From assembly GCA_028288965.1 (NCBI GenBank), contig JAQGHD010000004.1, positions 1 through 33,143 on the forward strand: 33,143 bases of DNA, in the 5' to 3' direction. The first letter of the stretch is position 1. The number at the start of each line of letters is the position of its first letter. Of this stretch, positions 8,841 through 17,252 are shown piece after piece. Below the pieces are notes generated by a model, which worked only from the letters and a program-made list of their open reading frames with translations, had not been told where the DNA came from and did not search any database. The position numbers were made by a program, and so were the translations under genes. This DNA comes from Candidatus Saccharimonadota bacterium (lineage in GTDB: Bacteria > Patescibacteriota > Saccharimonadia > Saccharimonadales > JAQGHD01).

Positions 8841-10118
8841 TTATAGGAGCCGATTACCAACTCGTTGTAGAGCTTCTGGTATGCCCATCTCGGCACTGCC
8901 AGTAACGGCCACGTAGCCTAGGCCTGGCACCAACTTCGACACCCGGCCATTCTCTGACACAAAATATTCTTGCCAGCCAAAATCAGGATGAGCCTTGTCT
9001 TTAACCAGGGTGCGATACATAAATTTGGTATTGAAGTCGCCGGTGCAAGTAAAATCTTTATTATCAGACAAGGGCTTAATAGCATCCTGGACGATCATAA
9101 TGCCATCATCGTCAACCATTTCCCACATATTATTTAACACTTTTTGCTGATCTTCCTGCCTCAGCTGATAAAGAACTGTCGACAGTAATACGATTTTGTA
9201 TTTCTGCCCTTGTCGATGTAATTTATTCAGTAGCTTTGTTGGGGCTTCACGTAAATCTGCTTCTAAAAATCCTACCCCAGTTGGTTGGGCATTCATAAGG
9301 TCGAGCTGATGATTCACGCTCCTAATATTCAATAACTCTTCGGGACGAAACGAACAGGCTATTGCCCATAACCGAAACCCAAGGTCGCGGATGTTACGGT
9401 TATCAATCCCGGCACTGTCGCCAATTTCGACAGTCTCGGCCATCAATCGCCGCATAACCCGAGACATGCGTGGATCAACCCAGTACGAATCGGGATCCTG
9501 ATTTGTTTCAGAATAACCGCCCAGCAGCTGTTGGGATTCAAATCGATAATTTGTTCTGAGTGCTTTGAGGATTTGGTTTTGGCTGCAGCCGCCATCTAGG
9601 ATAGCAGCTGGCTCTGACCAGCGTGGTTGAAAAATTTGCGTAACGGCCTTAATGGTTTTGGCGCGTTCAGCAATGTTACTAACAACTTCCAAAAAAGATA
9701 CATGGTAAACAAACTCATCACGAAGCGGTGTTAGCCCCTGTTCATTTATCCTGAACAGGCTACTAATGTGCTGCTTGGCATAGTCTTGATCGTCAATGAA
9801 CCGCTCTGGGTAAAAATGTCTTGGAATATAAATCAGGGGCGAAGGATCATCGGCCGTATCCCACCGATTACCTTTTACCACACCCATAAAGTTCCGCTGG
9901 AAGGCCCGCCATGATTTATTAACTACATACGGTCCCTTGTCTTCCGCTCCGAGGGTGGGATTAAATTTCAGTATGTCATCGTAGGCTGATTGGATTTCCG
10001 GCTCGTCCAAAAGCTCATACATAGCCCCGGCCATGGCCCTAATACCTCGATCACCGGCAGTCGGATGCTCGGCCTCAAATTTAAAGGCCGACTTAATATG
10101 AACTTGCTCTAGCTGCAT
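8841..10118 (-). CDS. Divergent SAM-dependent methyltransferase-like protein
   Basis: 425 aa; motif I-like 'AAILDGGCSQNQILKAL', later 'GVGFLEADLREAP', motif IV-like 'YKIVLLSTVLYQLRQEDQQKVLNNMWEMVDDDGIMIVQD'. Confidence 0.6.
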   Translation of the reverse strand: MQLEQVHIKSAFKFEAEHPTAGDRGIRAMAGAMYELLDEPEIQSAYDDILKFNPTLGAEDKGPYVVNKSWRAFQRNFMGVVKGNRWDTADDPSPLIYIPRHFYPERFIDDQDYAKQHISSLFRINEQGLTPLRDEFVYHVSFLEVVSNIAERAKTIKAVTQIFQPRWSEPAAILDGGCSQNQILKALRTNYRFESQQLLGGYSETNQDPDSYWVDPRMSRVMRRLMAETVEIGDSAGIDNRNIRDLGFRLWAIACSFRPEELLNIRSVNHQLDLMNAQPTGVGFLEADLREAPTKLLNKLHRQGQKYKIVLLSTVLYQLRQEDQQKVLNNMWEMVDDDGIMIVQDAIKPLSDNKDFTCTGDFNTKFMYRTLVKDKAHPDFGWQEYFVSENGRVSKLVPGLGYVAVTGSAEMGIPEALQRVGNRLL

Positions 10119-10191
10119 GTCGCTATTGTCTCCGTAACTTTACAATAGCGTAAATAGCTGGGTTCGTATATAGAAAGCCTAGCCGAATGCA

Positions 10192-10226
10192 TTCTCAGTT
10201 ACTTCTCAGTGATATGCAGGTAAAAT
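10192..10226 (+). promoter_or_regulatory. 11-bp tandem repeat (TTCTCAGTTAC|TTCTCAGTGAT) plus -10 TAAAAT upstream of the response regulator
   Basis: Units 10192-10202 and 10203-10213 share TTCTCAGT; TAAAAT 10221-10226; ATG 10233. Confidence 0.6.
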
Positions 10227-10232
10227 AGCTTT

Positions 10233-10910
10233 ATGAGAATACTTGTTGTCGAAGATGAACATAAAATCGCTAACGCCCTAAAAAAAGGTTTGATGCAAGA
10301 AAGCTTTGCGGTAGACGTCAGTTATGATGCCGACGACGGACTGGCGATGGCCACAACAGAGGAATACGATCTTGTTATCCTAGATCGTATGCTGCCCGGT
10401 GCCCAAGATGGTCTAGCTATAGTTAGTGCCATGCGGGAAGAAAAAATTCATACTCCAGTTTTAATGTTGACCGCCAAAGACCGGGTTATCGACAAAGTGA
10501 CTGGGTTGAATGCCGGTGCTGATGATTATTTGGTTAAACCCTTTGCTTTTGAAGAACTCATGGCTCGGGTGCGAGCGCTATTGCGACGTCCGCAAGATAG
10601 TAAAGGCCAGGAACTAGCCCACGAAGATCTAACCCTCAACACGCTTACTTTTGAGGTTAAACGGGCCGCTCAGCCCATAGCCTTGTCCAATAAAGAGTAC
10701 GGGCTACTGGAATACCTGATGCGCAATCCAGAGCGTATTCTGACCAAAGACAACATCATTGCTCATGTTTGGGATTACGATGCTAATATCCTCCCTAACA
10801 CCGTTGAGGTATACATTGGCTACTTGCGCAGTAAAATAGACAAACCATTTAAGACTAAAGAGCTCATCCATACCGTCCGTGGTTTTGGCTATAAATTCGG
10901 AGCCCGGTAA
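10233..10910 (+). CDS. OmpR/PhoB-family response regulator
   Basis: REC 'MRILVVEDEHKIANALKKGL...LVILDRMLPG...LMLTAKD...GADDYLVKPF' and winged helix '...LSNKEYGLLEYLMRNP...TVRGFGYKF'. Confidence 0.97.
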   Translation: MRILVVEDEHKIANALKKGLMQESFAVDVSYDADDGLAMATTEEYDLVILDRMLPGAQDGLAIVSAMREEKIHTPVLMLTAKDRVIDKVTGLNAGADDYLVKPFAFEELMARVRALLRRPQDSKGQELAHEDLTLNTLTFEVKRAAQPIALSNKEYGLLEYLMRNPERILTKDNIIAHVWDYDANILPNTVEVYIGYLRSKIDKPFKTKELIHTVRGFGYKFGAR

Positions 10911-10913
10911 CCC

Positions 10914-11915
10914 ATGTTTAAATCCGCTCGCCTTCGTTTAACGCTGGCCTACCTAGCCATCTTGATGCTCATCAGCTTGTTCTTTAGCACAATTTTATAC
11001 AGCGTCTCCAGTCATGAGCTCGACCGGGGATTTCGCGGTGAATCACACATCTATACACTCTACCCTCACGACAATCTGGCATTGCAGGACATTCAAAACC
11101 TATTAGATAAACGACTCGATCAATCGCGGCATCACTTAATACTTAATTTGCTGTACACCAATATATTTGTCTTGCTGTTGGGTGGTGGCGCCAGTTATGC
11201 CTTGGCCACATTTACACTTAAGCCCATAGAAGAATCACATGAAGCCCAAAGCCGCTTCACCGCTGATGCATCGCACGAACTACGCACCCCACTAGCCGCC
11301 ATGCAGACCGGCATTGAAGTAGCCTTGCGCGACCCAAAGCTTACCAAAGAGGAAGCCAAAGATTTACTGCGCAGCAATTTAGAAGAACTTGCCAAGCTGA
11401 CCGCATTGTCCGACGGCTTGCTACAACTAGCCCGGCTTAACAGAAATGACCTTCCGAACGAACGTGTGTCCCTGGCTAAAGTCACCCAAGAGGCCATTGA
11501 CCGAGTCTTGCCGGTGGCCGAGCAAAAAGGCATTTTATTAGAACAAAACGCTTCGTCAGGCGTCACAGTGATTGGCGATAAAGCTGGGTTGGTTGAAGTG
11601 GTAGTTATCTTACTCGAGAACGCTGTTAAATATAGTCCGGCAAAAAGCCGCGTAGTGTTAACGCTGAAGAAACAAGCTAAACAAGCGTCGATAAGCGTCA
11701 AAGATGAAGGCCGGGGCATGAAGGCAAGCGAGTTGCCTCATATATTTGAGCGGTTTTACCGAGCTGATTCCTCACGTAACAAAGAGCAAGTGAGCGGTTA
11801 TGGCCTAGGTTTATCTATCGCCAAATCGGTGGTTGACTTGCACGACGGCACCATTACCGCACAGAGCCAGCCAAGTCGTGGTTCTACTTTTGAAGTTAAA
11901 CTTCCCCTCGCCTAA
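10914..11915 (+). CDS. Membrane sensor histidine kinase
   Basis: Two TMs; 'FTADASHELRTPLAAM'; N box 'LLENAVKYSP'; G boxes 'DEGRGM', 'GYGLGLSIAKSVVDLH'. Confidence 0.97.
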   Translation: MFKSARLRLTLAYLAILMLISLFFSTILYSVSSHELDRGFRGESHIYTLYPHDNLALQDIQNLLDKRLDQSRHHLILNLLYTNIFVLLLGGGASYALATFTLKPIEESHEAQSRFTADASHELRTPLAAMQTGIEVALRDPKLTKEEAKDLLRSNLEELAKLTALSDGLLQLARLNRNDLPNERVSLAKVTQEAIDRVLPVAEQKGILLEQNASSGVTVIGDKAGLVEVVVILLENAVKYSPAKSRVVLTLKKQAKQASISVKDEGRGMKASELPHIFERFYRADSSRNKEQVSGYGLGLSIAKSVVDLHDGTITAQSQPSRGSTFEVKLPLA

Positions 11916-11980
11916 GCAATCTCTCAGCTATTGTTTTTACACTTCGAACTAATAGCATAAATTAAGAGAAAGGAACTGCC

Positions 11981-13339
11981 GTGAACTCACTAACTCGCGG
12001 TATACGCAATACGTTCAGAAATAGTATCCGGACAGTGTCAATTGTATTAATTTTGGGACTCAGTATTGGTTTGTCATTATCAATGCTGGTCGCCCGTCAA
12101 GCTGTTGAGAATAAAATATCCACCGTTAAAAGCACTATTGGCACATCTATAACTGTCTCGCCGGCCGGAGCTCGGGGCTTTGATGGCGGCGGCGAACCGC
12201 TCACACAAGCTGATTTGGACAAAGCTAAAAGCGTGGCCCATGTAACCAGTGTTAGTGGCACACTGCAAGACCGATTAAGCAGCGACAATACCAACTTGCA
12301 GTCGGCCATCGATCCCGGCACACTGGGGCGCCGCTTTGGCCGAAGCAATAGCGGCTTTGGTGCCGGCGGACAAGCGCCAAATGGCGGAACATTTAAGCTA
12401 CCGGTCATGCTCATTGGAACTGATGACCCCGCATCAGCCCAAGTACTCAGCGGCAGCAGCGTAAAACTAACAAGCGGCACACTATATGCCGCCGGCAGCA
12501 GCGACAAAGTCGCCGTTATTGGTAAAGAATTAGCCACTAAGAATAATCTGTCCGTTGGCTCAACTTTTACTGCCTATGCCAGCACCATTACCGTGGTAGG
12601 GATATATGATGCCGGTAACACATTTAGTAACGGCACCGTAGTCATGCCGTTAAAAACCGTTCAGACCCTGTCTAGTCAAGCCAATGCTATTACCAGTGCC
12701 ATTATAAAAGTAGATTCCATAGATACTATTGATGGGGCGGTGAATAACCTTAAAACACAGTTAGGCAGCAAAGCCGATGTTGTGAGCCAAAAAGATACCG
12801 CTACCCAGGCCTTAGCACCACTCCAAAACATTAAAAATGTTTCACTGTTTAGCCTGATCGGAGCGATGGTGGCTGGGGCGATTATCATACTGCTCACCAT
12901 GGTCATGATTGTCCGCGAGCGTCGCCGAGAAATCGGTGTACTAAAGGCAATCGGAGCCAGCAATGTAAAAATTATGTGGCAGTTTATGGCCGAAGCCGTT
13001 AGCTTTACGGTGATTGGAGCTGTCTTGGGCATAGCCATCGGCCTGGCCGGCGGCAAACCAATTACCAACATGCTGGTAACCAACAGTAGTAATGCTAGCT
13101 CAGCCGTCAGCCAAACGGCCGGCCCCGGCCAAGGACCAGTTACCGCACAAGCTGGCGGCGGGGGTTTGTTCCGCCGAGCGGCGAGTAATCTCAATTTAAA
13201 GGATGTCCACGCAGTTATTAGCTGGCACCTCCTGCTTTATGGATTCGCGGCCGCCGTATTGATCGCACTAGTCGGCAGTGCTGTTCCCTCTTTACTAATA
13301 GCTAAGATCCGCCCTGCGGAAGTCATGAGAACGGAGTAA
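11981..13339 (+). CDS. MacB/FtsX-like ABC transporter permease
   Basis: 452 aa; N-terminal TM, extracellular domain, 3 C-terminal TMs; 'VRERRREIGVLKAIGASNVKIMWQFMAEA'; 'IAKIRPAEVMRTE'. Confidence 0.93.
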   Translation: MNSLTRGIRNTFRNSIRTVSIVLILGLSIGLSLSMLVARQAVENKISTVKSTIGTSITVSPAGARGFDGGGEPLTQADLDKAKSVAHVTSVSGTLQDRLSSDNTNLQSAIDPGTLGRRFGRSNSGFGAGGQAPNGGTFKLPVMLIGTDDPASAQVLSGSSVKLTSGTLYAAGSSDKVAVIGKELATKNNLSVGSTFTAYASTITVVGIYDAGNTFSNGTVVMPLKTVQTLSSQANAITSAIIKVDSIDTIDGAVNNLKTQLGSKADVVSQKDTATQALAPLQNIKNVSLFSLIGAMVAGAIIILLTMVMIVRERRREIGVLKAIGASNVKIMWQFMAEAVSFTVIGAVLGIAIGLAGGKPITNMLVTNSSNASSAVSQTAGPGQGPVTAQAGGGGLFRRAASNLNLKDVHAVISWHLLLYGFAAAVLIALVGSAVPSLLIAKIRPAEVMRTE

Positions 13340-13342
13340 GAC

Positions 13343-14014
13343 ATGTTAGAAGTAAAAAAGGTAACCAAGCAATTTTCATCGGGCAGTGGCGACGTCACCG
13401 CCGTAAAAGATATTAGTCTACAGATACCAGCCGGTAAGTTTGCGTCTATCATTGGTAAAAGTGGCAGCGGTAAGAGCACGCTGTTAAGCCTACTCGGGGC
13501 GCTAGACAAGCCAACGTCCGGCAGTATTGAGGTTGATGGCCAAGACATTACGCGGCTGGGCGACCGCGCCCTCAACACCTACCGTGGCAAACAAATTGGC
13601 TTTGTCTTTCAAAGCTACAACTTGGTGCCGAATTTAACAGCGCTCGAAAATGTCATGCTGCCTTTGGAATTTACAAGAGTCGCCCGCCGTGAGCGTGTCG
13701 GACGGGCAAAATCGCTACTCGATCAAGTGGGCATTACTGGCGACAAGCAACAGCGTAAACCCAGCCGCTTGTCGGGCGGTGAACAGCAACGTGTGGCAAT
13801 TGCCCGCGCCTTGGCCAACCAACCCAAAGTTATTCTTGCCGATGAACCCACCGGCAACTTGGACAGCCAAACCGGCAAGATGATCTTCGATTTGCTGCAT
13901 AGCCTAGCCCGTAGCCAAAACACCACTATTGTGGCCGTCACCCATGATCTTTCTATCGCCGGCAAAACTGATATGACCTTTACGCTCAGCGACGGCAAAC
14001 TAGTCAAGCAGTAG
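13343..14014 (+). CDS. ABC transporter ATP-binding protein (MacB/LolD-like)
   Basis: Walker A 'GKSGSGKST', signature 'LSGGEQQRVAIARAL', Walker B 'VILADEPTGNLD'. Confidence 0.97.
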   Translation: MLEVKKVTKQFSSGSGDVTAVKDISLQIPAGKFASIIGKSGSGKSTLLSLLGALDKPTSGSIEVDGQDITRLGDRALNTYRGKQIGFVFQSYNLVPNLTALENVMLPLEFTRVARRERVGRAKSLLDQVGITGDKQQRKPSRLSGGEQQRVAIARALANQPKVILADEPTGNLDSQTGKMIFDLLHSLARSQNTTIVAVTHDLSIAGKTDMTFTLSDGKLVKQ

Positions 14015-14052
14015 TAGCCGCGTTCGCCAAACCTTTACAATAAAGTAGCTTT

Positions 14053-14068
14053 TGTGAATTAATTCACA
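14053..14068. promoter_or_regulatory. 16-bp perfect palindrome TGTGAATTAATTCACA (CRP/FNR-type consensus TGTGA-N6-TCACA)
   Basis: Seen directly, about 55 bp upstream of GTG 14123. Confidence 0.55.
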
Positions 14069-14122
14069 GAGCAATACGCCAAACTTCCGCATACTGGTTG
14101 GAATGTAATTGGAGGAACGGCT

Positions 14123-14269
14123 GTGCTCTGGACAATCATCGTTATCCTGGTCGTATTATGGTTACTTGGTCTTGTCGGCCACATAGGTGGTGGCTTGATA
14201 CACGTGCTGCTGGTTATCGCACTGGTGGTCTTTATTTACAACATGATTACTGGTCGCCGGGCCGTCTAG
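14123..14269 (+). CDS. 48-aa membrane protein, Lmo0937/DUF5670-like
   Basis: Missed by the ORF track. GGAGG at 14111-14115, GTG 14123: VLWTIIVILVVLWLLGLVGHIGGGLIHVLLVIALVVFIYNMITGRRAV*. Confidence 0.85.
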   Translation: MLWTIIVILVVLWLLGLVGHIGGGLIHVLLVIALVVFIYNMITGRRAV

Positions 14270-14291
14270 CCTTTTTTGGTTGTAAAAAGGC
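14269..14291 (+). terminator. Hairpin GCCTTTTT-TGGTTGT-AAAAAGGC
   Basis: 8-bp perfect stem, 7-nt loop, directly after the stop at 14267-14269; followed by AT-rich sequence. Confidence 0.55.
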
Positions 14292-14331
14292 GATATTTTA
14301 GAATTTTTCACATATAATAAAACCGCATAAA

Positions 14332-15252
14332 ATGAGAAGACAACTGAAGCAAAACCAAAAATATTTACTAGGCTTTATTGTATTAGTCTGCCTGTATGCC
14401 GGCCTGACAGTTCTGCTCCCCCCCGACCCTATTTTGTACAGCCGTTATCACCTGACGGATGCTGGCATACGGTTCATTAATCTTAGTTTTGTATTGCCGA
14501 TTATCGGCATTTGGTGCGTGGCGTTTTATGGCGCCTTGCAGGTCAAACATTATGCCCTACTTATTAAGAACACGGCTGATGGAAAACCGCTCGACAAGTT
14601 GGCCGATGGACTGGTTATATTAGTCAGTTCTTCGCCGCTGACTTCAAGTCTAGCTAGCTTTTCTAACTACATAGGGCGAGTTCATCCGCGATTTCAACCC
14701 ACCGGTCGTATTATTTCAAATTACATAGGAGCTATAGTTATCTTCATTGCCTTTTGGCTAATTAGCAACGCCGCCTCGTCGTTATCGGGTCAAGTTAAGA
14801 AAAAGTCCAGTCCCCTGGAGCAGCAATACTGGGTTTTTGGTTTTATAGTTTTAAGTACCATCTATTGTTTTTTATTGATTACGCAGCGAGCGCCTAGCGA
14901 ACCACATGATCCCTACTTCCTACCAAACTGGTTGCTTCTGATGACATTGGCGATACCATACTTATATATATGGTATCGAGGGCTACTGGCCGCCTACAAC
15001 TTACTTTTCTATCAGAAAAAAGTTAAAGGCAGCTTGTACAAACAAGGGCTGTCGCATCTGGCCAAGGGGCTGGTGAGTGTTATAGCTATTTCAATTCTTA
15101 TTCAGCTACTAACCACCGCCTCGGTTCGCCTGAATCGACTAAAACTGACCCCCATTCTTATTATTGTTTATATTTTATTAATTCTGTACGCCATCGCTTA
15201 CGGTTATATTGCCAAAGGCGCTAACCGCCTCAAGAAAATTGAGGAGGTATAG
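14332..15252 (+). CDS. Polytopic membrane protein of unknown function
   Basis: 306 aa, about 6-7 hydrophobic segments; TATAAT at 14313-14318. Confidence 0.75.
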   Translation: MRRQLKQNQKYLLGFIVLVCLYAGLTVLLPPDPILYSRYHLTDAGIRFINLSFVLPIIGIWCVAFYGALQVKHYALLIKNTADGKPLDKLADGLVILVSSSPLTSSLASFSNYIGRVHPRFQPTGRIISNYIGAIVIFIAFWLISNAASSLSGQVKKKSSPLEQQYWVFGFIVLSTIYCFLLITQRAPSEPHDPYFLPNWLLLMTLAIPYLYIWYRGLLAAYNLLFYQKKVKGSLYKQGLSHLAKGLVSVIAISILIQLLTTASVRLNRLKLTPILIIVYILLILYAIAYGYIAKGANRLKKIEEV

Positions 15253-15253
15253 A

Positions 15254-15520
15254 ATGTCCCGATCAAAAAACCTCTTCGAGAAGGCCGTAACAATTAGCGA
15301 AGACTACCTGGGACCAGCCGCTGAACGCTTCATGGCTCGACAAATCTCCACCCACCTTGGCAAACCGCCGGATTTACTCACTAAAAAAGACCTCAGCCAC
15401 TTAATCAATTGGATCAAGCCAACCTTTGCTTTACTGACCGACAATACCGAACTAGTCGATACATTCGTTGATCGTCTGCAGTCTCTATCAGATAATCGCA
15501 CCCAGTCTGAGGACCACTAA
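15254..15520 (+). CDS. Small (88 aa) soluble helical protein, kinase-associated by context
   Basis: ATG 15254 preceded by GAGGAGG (the track start 15209 is too early); MSRSKNLFEKAVTISEDYLGPAAERFMARQISTHLGKPPDLLTKKDLSHLINWIKPTFALLTDN... Confidence 0.75.
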   Translation: MSRSKNLFEKAVTISEDYLGPAAERFMARQISTHLGKPPDLLTKKDLSHLINWIKPTFALLTDNTELVDTFVDRLQSLSDNRTQSEDH

Positions 15521-15522
15521 TC

Positions 15523-16638
15523 ATGATCCGACTCACCGAATCGTCAGCTACTGCCAATCAGGCCACCGTGAACCCTGAGCATTCGCTGGCCGCCGCCGAA
15601 GCCTTGTTCCTGAGCCTTGGGGACGGCGCCATTGTCACCGATGAGGCTGGGCGAGTGAGTCGTATTAATAAAGTCGCTCTGCTATTGCTGGGCTACTCGG
15701 CCAAAGAGCTGGTGGGCCGTTGGTACCCCGACGCCGTGGTGGCGGAAAATGAAGATGGCAATCGTATTCCTAACTGGGAACGCCCGATTACACAAGTGTT
15801 TTTAGAGGGCAAATCTATTTCAGCTCGAGTGTATTATCGACGCAAAGATGGCTCCCGTATGGCGACATTTTTAACAGTTTCCCCAGTCATGTTAGATAGC
15901 AAGCCAATCGGTGCCATAGAAGTGTTTCGCGATATTACCAACGAAGTCGAGCTAGAAAAAACCAAGGACGAGTTTATCTCGCTGGCCTCCCACCAACTCC
16001 GGACACCTGCCACCGGCGTGAAGCAATATGTGGGCATGCTTCTGGAAGGGTACGCCGGAACAATTACTAGCCAACAGCGACAATTACTCAAAAACGCTTA
16101 TGAGAGCAACGAGCGTCAGCTGACAATCGTCAGTGACTTATTACGAGTTGCTCATATAGACGCCGGAAAAGTTCGCTTGGTCCGGCAGCGGGTGGATCTC
16201 GTGCAGCTTATTCAAGATGTTATAGATGGATTAAATAACGTCTTTAAACGACGCTATCAGGAAGTAAATTTTGTCCACCCCAAAACCACGGTCACAGCTG
16301 AGATTGATGTCGATAGAATACGCATGGTTATAGAAAACATCGTCGATAATGCCAGCAAGTACACGCCCGAAGGCAAAAATTTGGAGGTGACCTTGCGCCA
16401 ACGTCCGAGCTGCGTAGAGATTGAAGTCAAGGACGAGGGTGTCGGCATCCCCAGGCGCGATATCAACAAGATGTTTCAAAAGTTTTCTCGGCTCAATAAT
16501 CCACTATCGCAATTAGTCGGTGGCACCGGGCTGGGTTTGTATTGGGCTAAACGTATTATCGACCTGCACGAAGGTGAAATTACCGTTTCCTCAAAGGTTG
16601 GTAAGGGGTCGGTCTTTACCATTTCAATTCCGGTGTGA
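15523..16638 (+). CDS. PAS-domain sensor histidine kinase (soluble)
   Basis: PAS 'AAEALFLSLGDGAIVTDEAGRVSRINKVALLLLGYSAKELVG'; H box 'FISLASHQLRTPATGVKQYV'; HATPase 'NIVDNASKYTPEGK', 'GGTGLGLYWAKRIIDLH'. Confidence 0.96.
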   Translation: MIRLTESSATANQATVNPEHSLAAAEALFLSLGDGAIVTDEAGRVSRINKVALLLLGYSAKELVGRWYPDAVVAENEDGNRIPNWERPITQVFLEGKSISARVYYRRKDGSRMATFLTVSPVMLDSKPIGAIEVFRDITNEVELEKTKDEFISLASHQLRTPATGVKQYVGMLLEGYAGTITSQQRQLLKNAYESNERQLTIVSDLLRVAHIDAGKVRLVRQRVDLVQLIQDVIDGLNNVFKRRYQEVNFVHPKTTVTAEIDVDRIRMVIENIVDNASKYTPEGKNLEVTLRQRPSCVEIEVKDEGVGIPRRDINKMFQKFSRLNNPLSQLVGGTGLGLYWAKRIIDLHEGEITVSSKVGKGSVFTISIPV

Positions 16639-16756
16639 GATCACCGAGAAGCTATTAAGGCAAAATGGAAGTATGGTTAGTAGATATCTTATTTACAGAT
16701 ACAGCCGTTGCGAGTAAAATTGCTATTTACATTGATTGTAAAGATAGAGGAGTAAT

Positions 16757-17152
16757 ATGGCCAAAATTCTGATTGTTGAGGACGACGAAGCGCTAAATAA
16801 AGCTTACGAATTTATCTTAAAACAAGATGGGCACACGGTGATGACTGCCTTTAACGGCCAAGATGGACTTCATAAGGCTGACGATTTTAAGCCCGATATC
16901 ATTTTGCTGGATTTGCTGATGCCAGTTATGGATGGTCTGCAATTTTTACAAAATTTTGATGCCACCAACAAACACCCCAACGTCAAAGTTGTAATACTAA
17001 CCAATCTTGGCCATGAAAAAGAAGTCGAGGAAGCCCTGCAACTAGGGGCCTATAAATACATCTTAAAAGCTCACGAATCGCCGCGACAACTTTCGGTGCA
17101 CGTCAAACACCTTATTGATAAAAATATTGAGAAAAAAGAATCAGCCGTCTAA
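16757..17152 (+). CDS. Single-domain (REC-only) response regulator
   Basis: 131 aa; 'MAKILIVEDDEALNKAYEFIL...DIILLDLLMPVMDG...VVILTNLG...GAYKYILKA'; no output domain. Confidence 0.96.
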   Translation: MAKILIVEDDEALNKAYEFILKQDGHTVMTAFNGQDGLHKADDFKPDIILLDLLMPVMDGLQFLQNFDATNKHPNVKVVILTNLGHEKEVEEALQLGAYKYILKAHESPRQLSVHVKHLIDKNIEKKESAV

Positions 17153-17194
17153 AAACTTTGGCGTTCGTTGCCCGGAGCAACCTCACAATAGCGT

Positions 17195-17223
17195 TTGACA
17201 GTATCCACCCCATACCATACAGT
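17195..17223 (+). promoter_or_regulatory. Promoter TTGACA-17-TACAGT
   Basis: Perfect -35 at 17195-17200; -10 at 17218-17223; ATG 17253. Confidence 0.55.
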
Positions 17224-17252
17224 AGAACGTAATTAACATAAGCAGTCCCAAA

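Noticed and set aside
12676-13194. 172-aa minus-strand ORF inside the ABC permease
   Set aside because: Antisense to a clear FtsX-type permease; composition typical of a shadow ORF. The same applies to 11195-11719, 12097-12537, 15834-16091 and 25690-26175.
14098-14301. 67-aa plus-strand ORF
   Set aside because: Overlaps in another frame the GTG-initiated 48-aa DUF5670-like membrane protein, which has an SD and a recognisable sequence.
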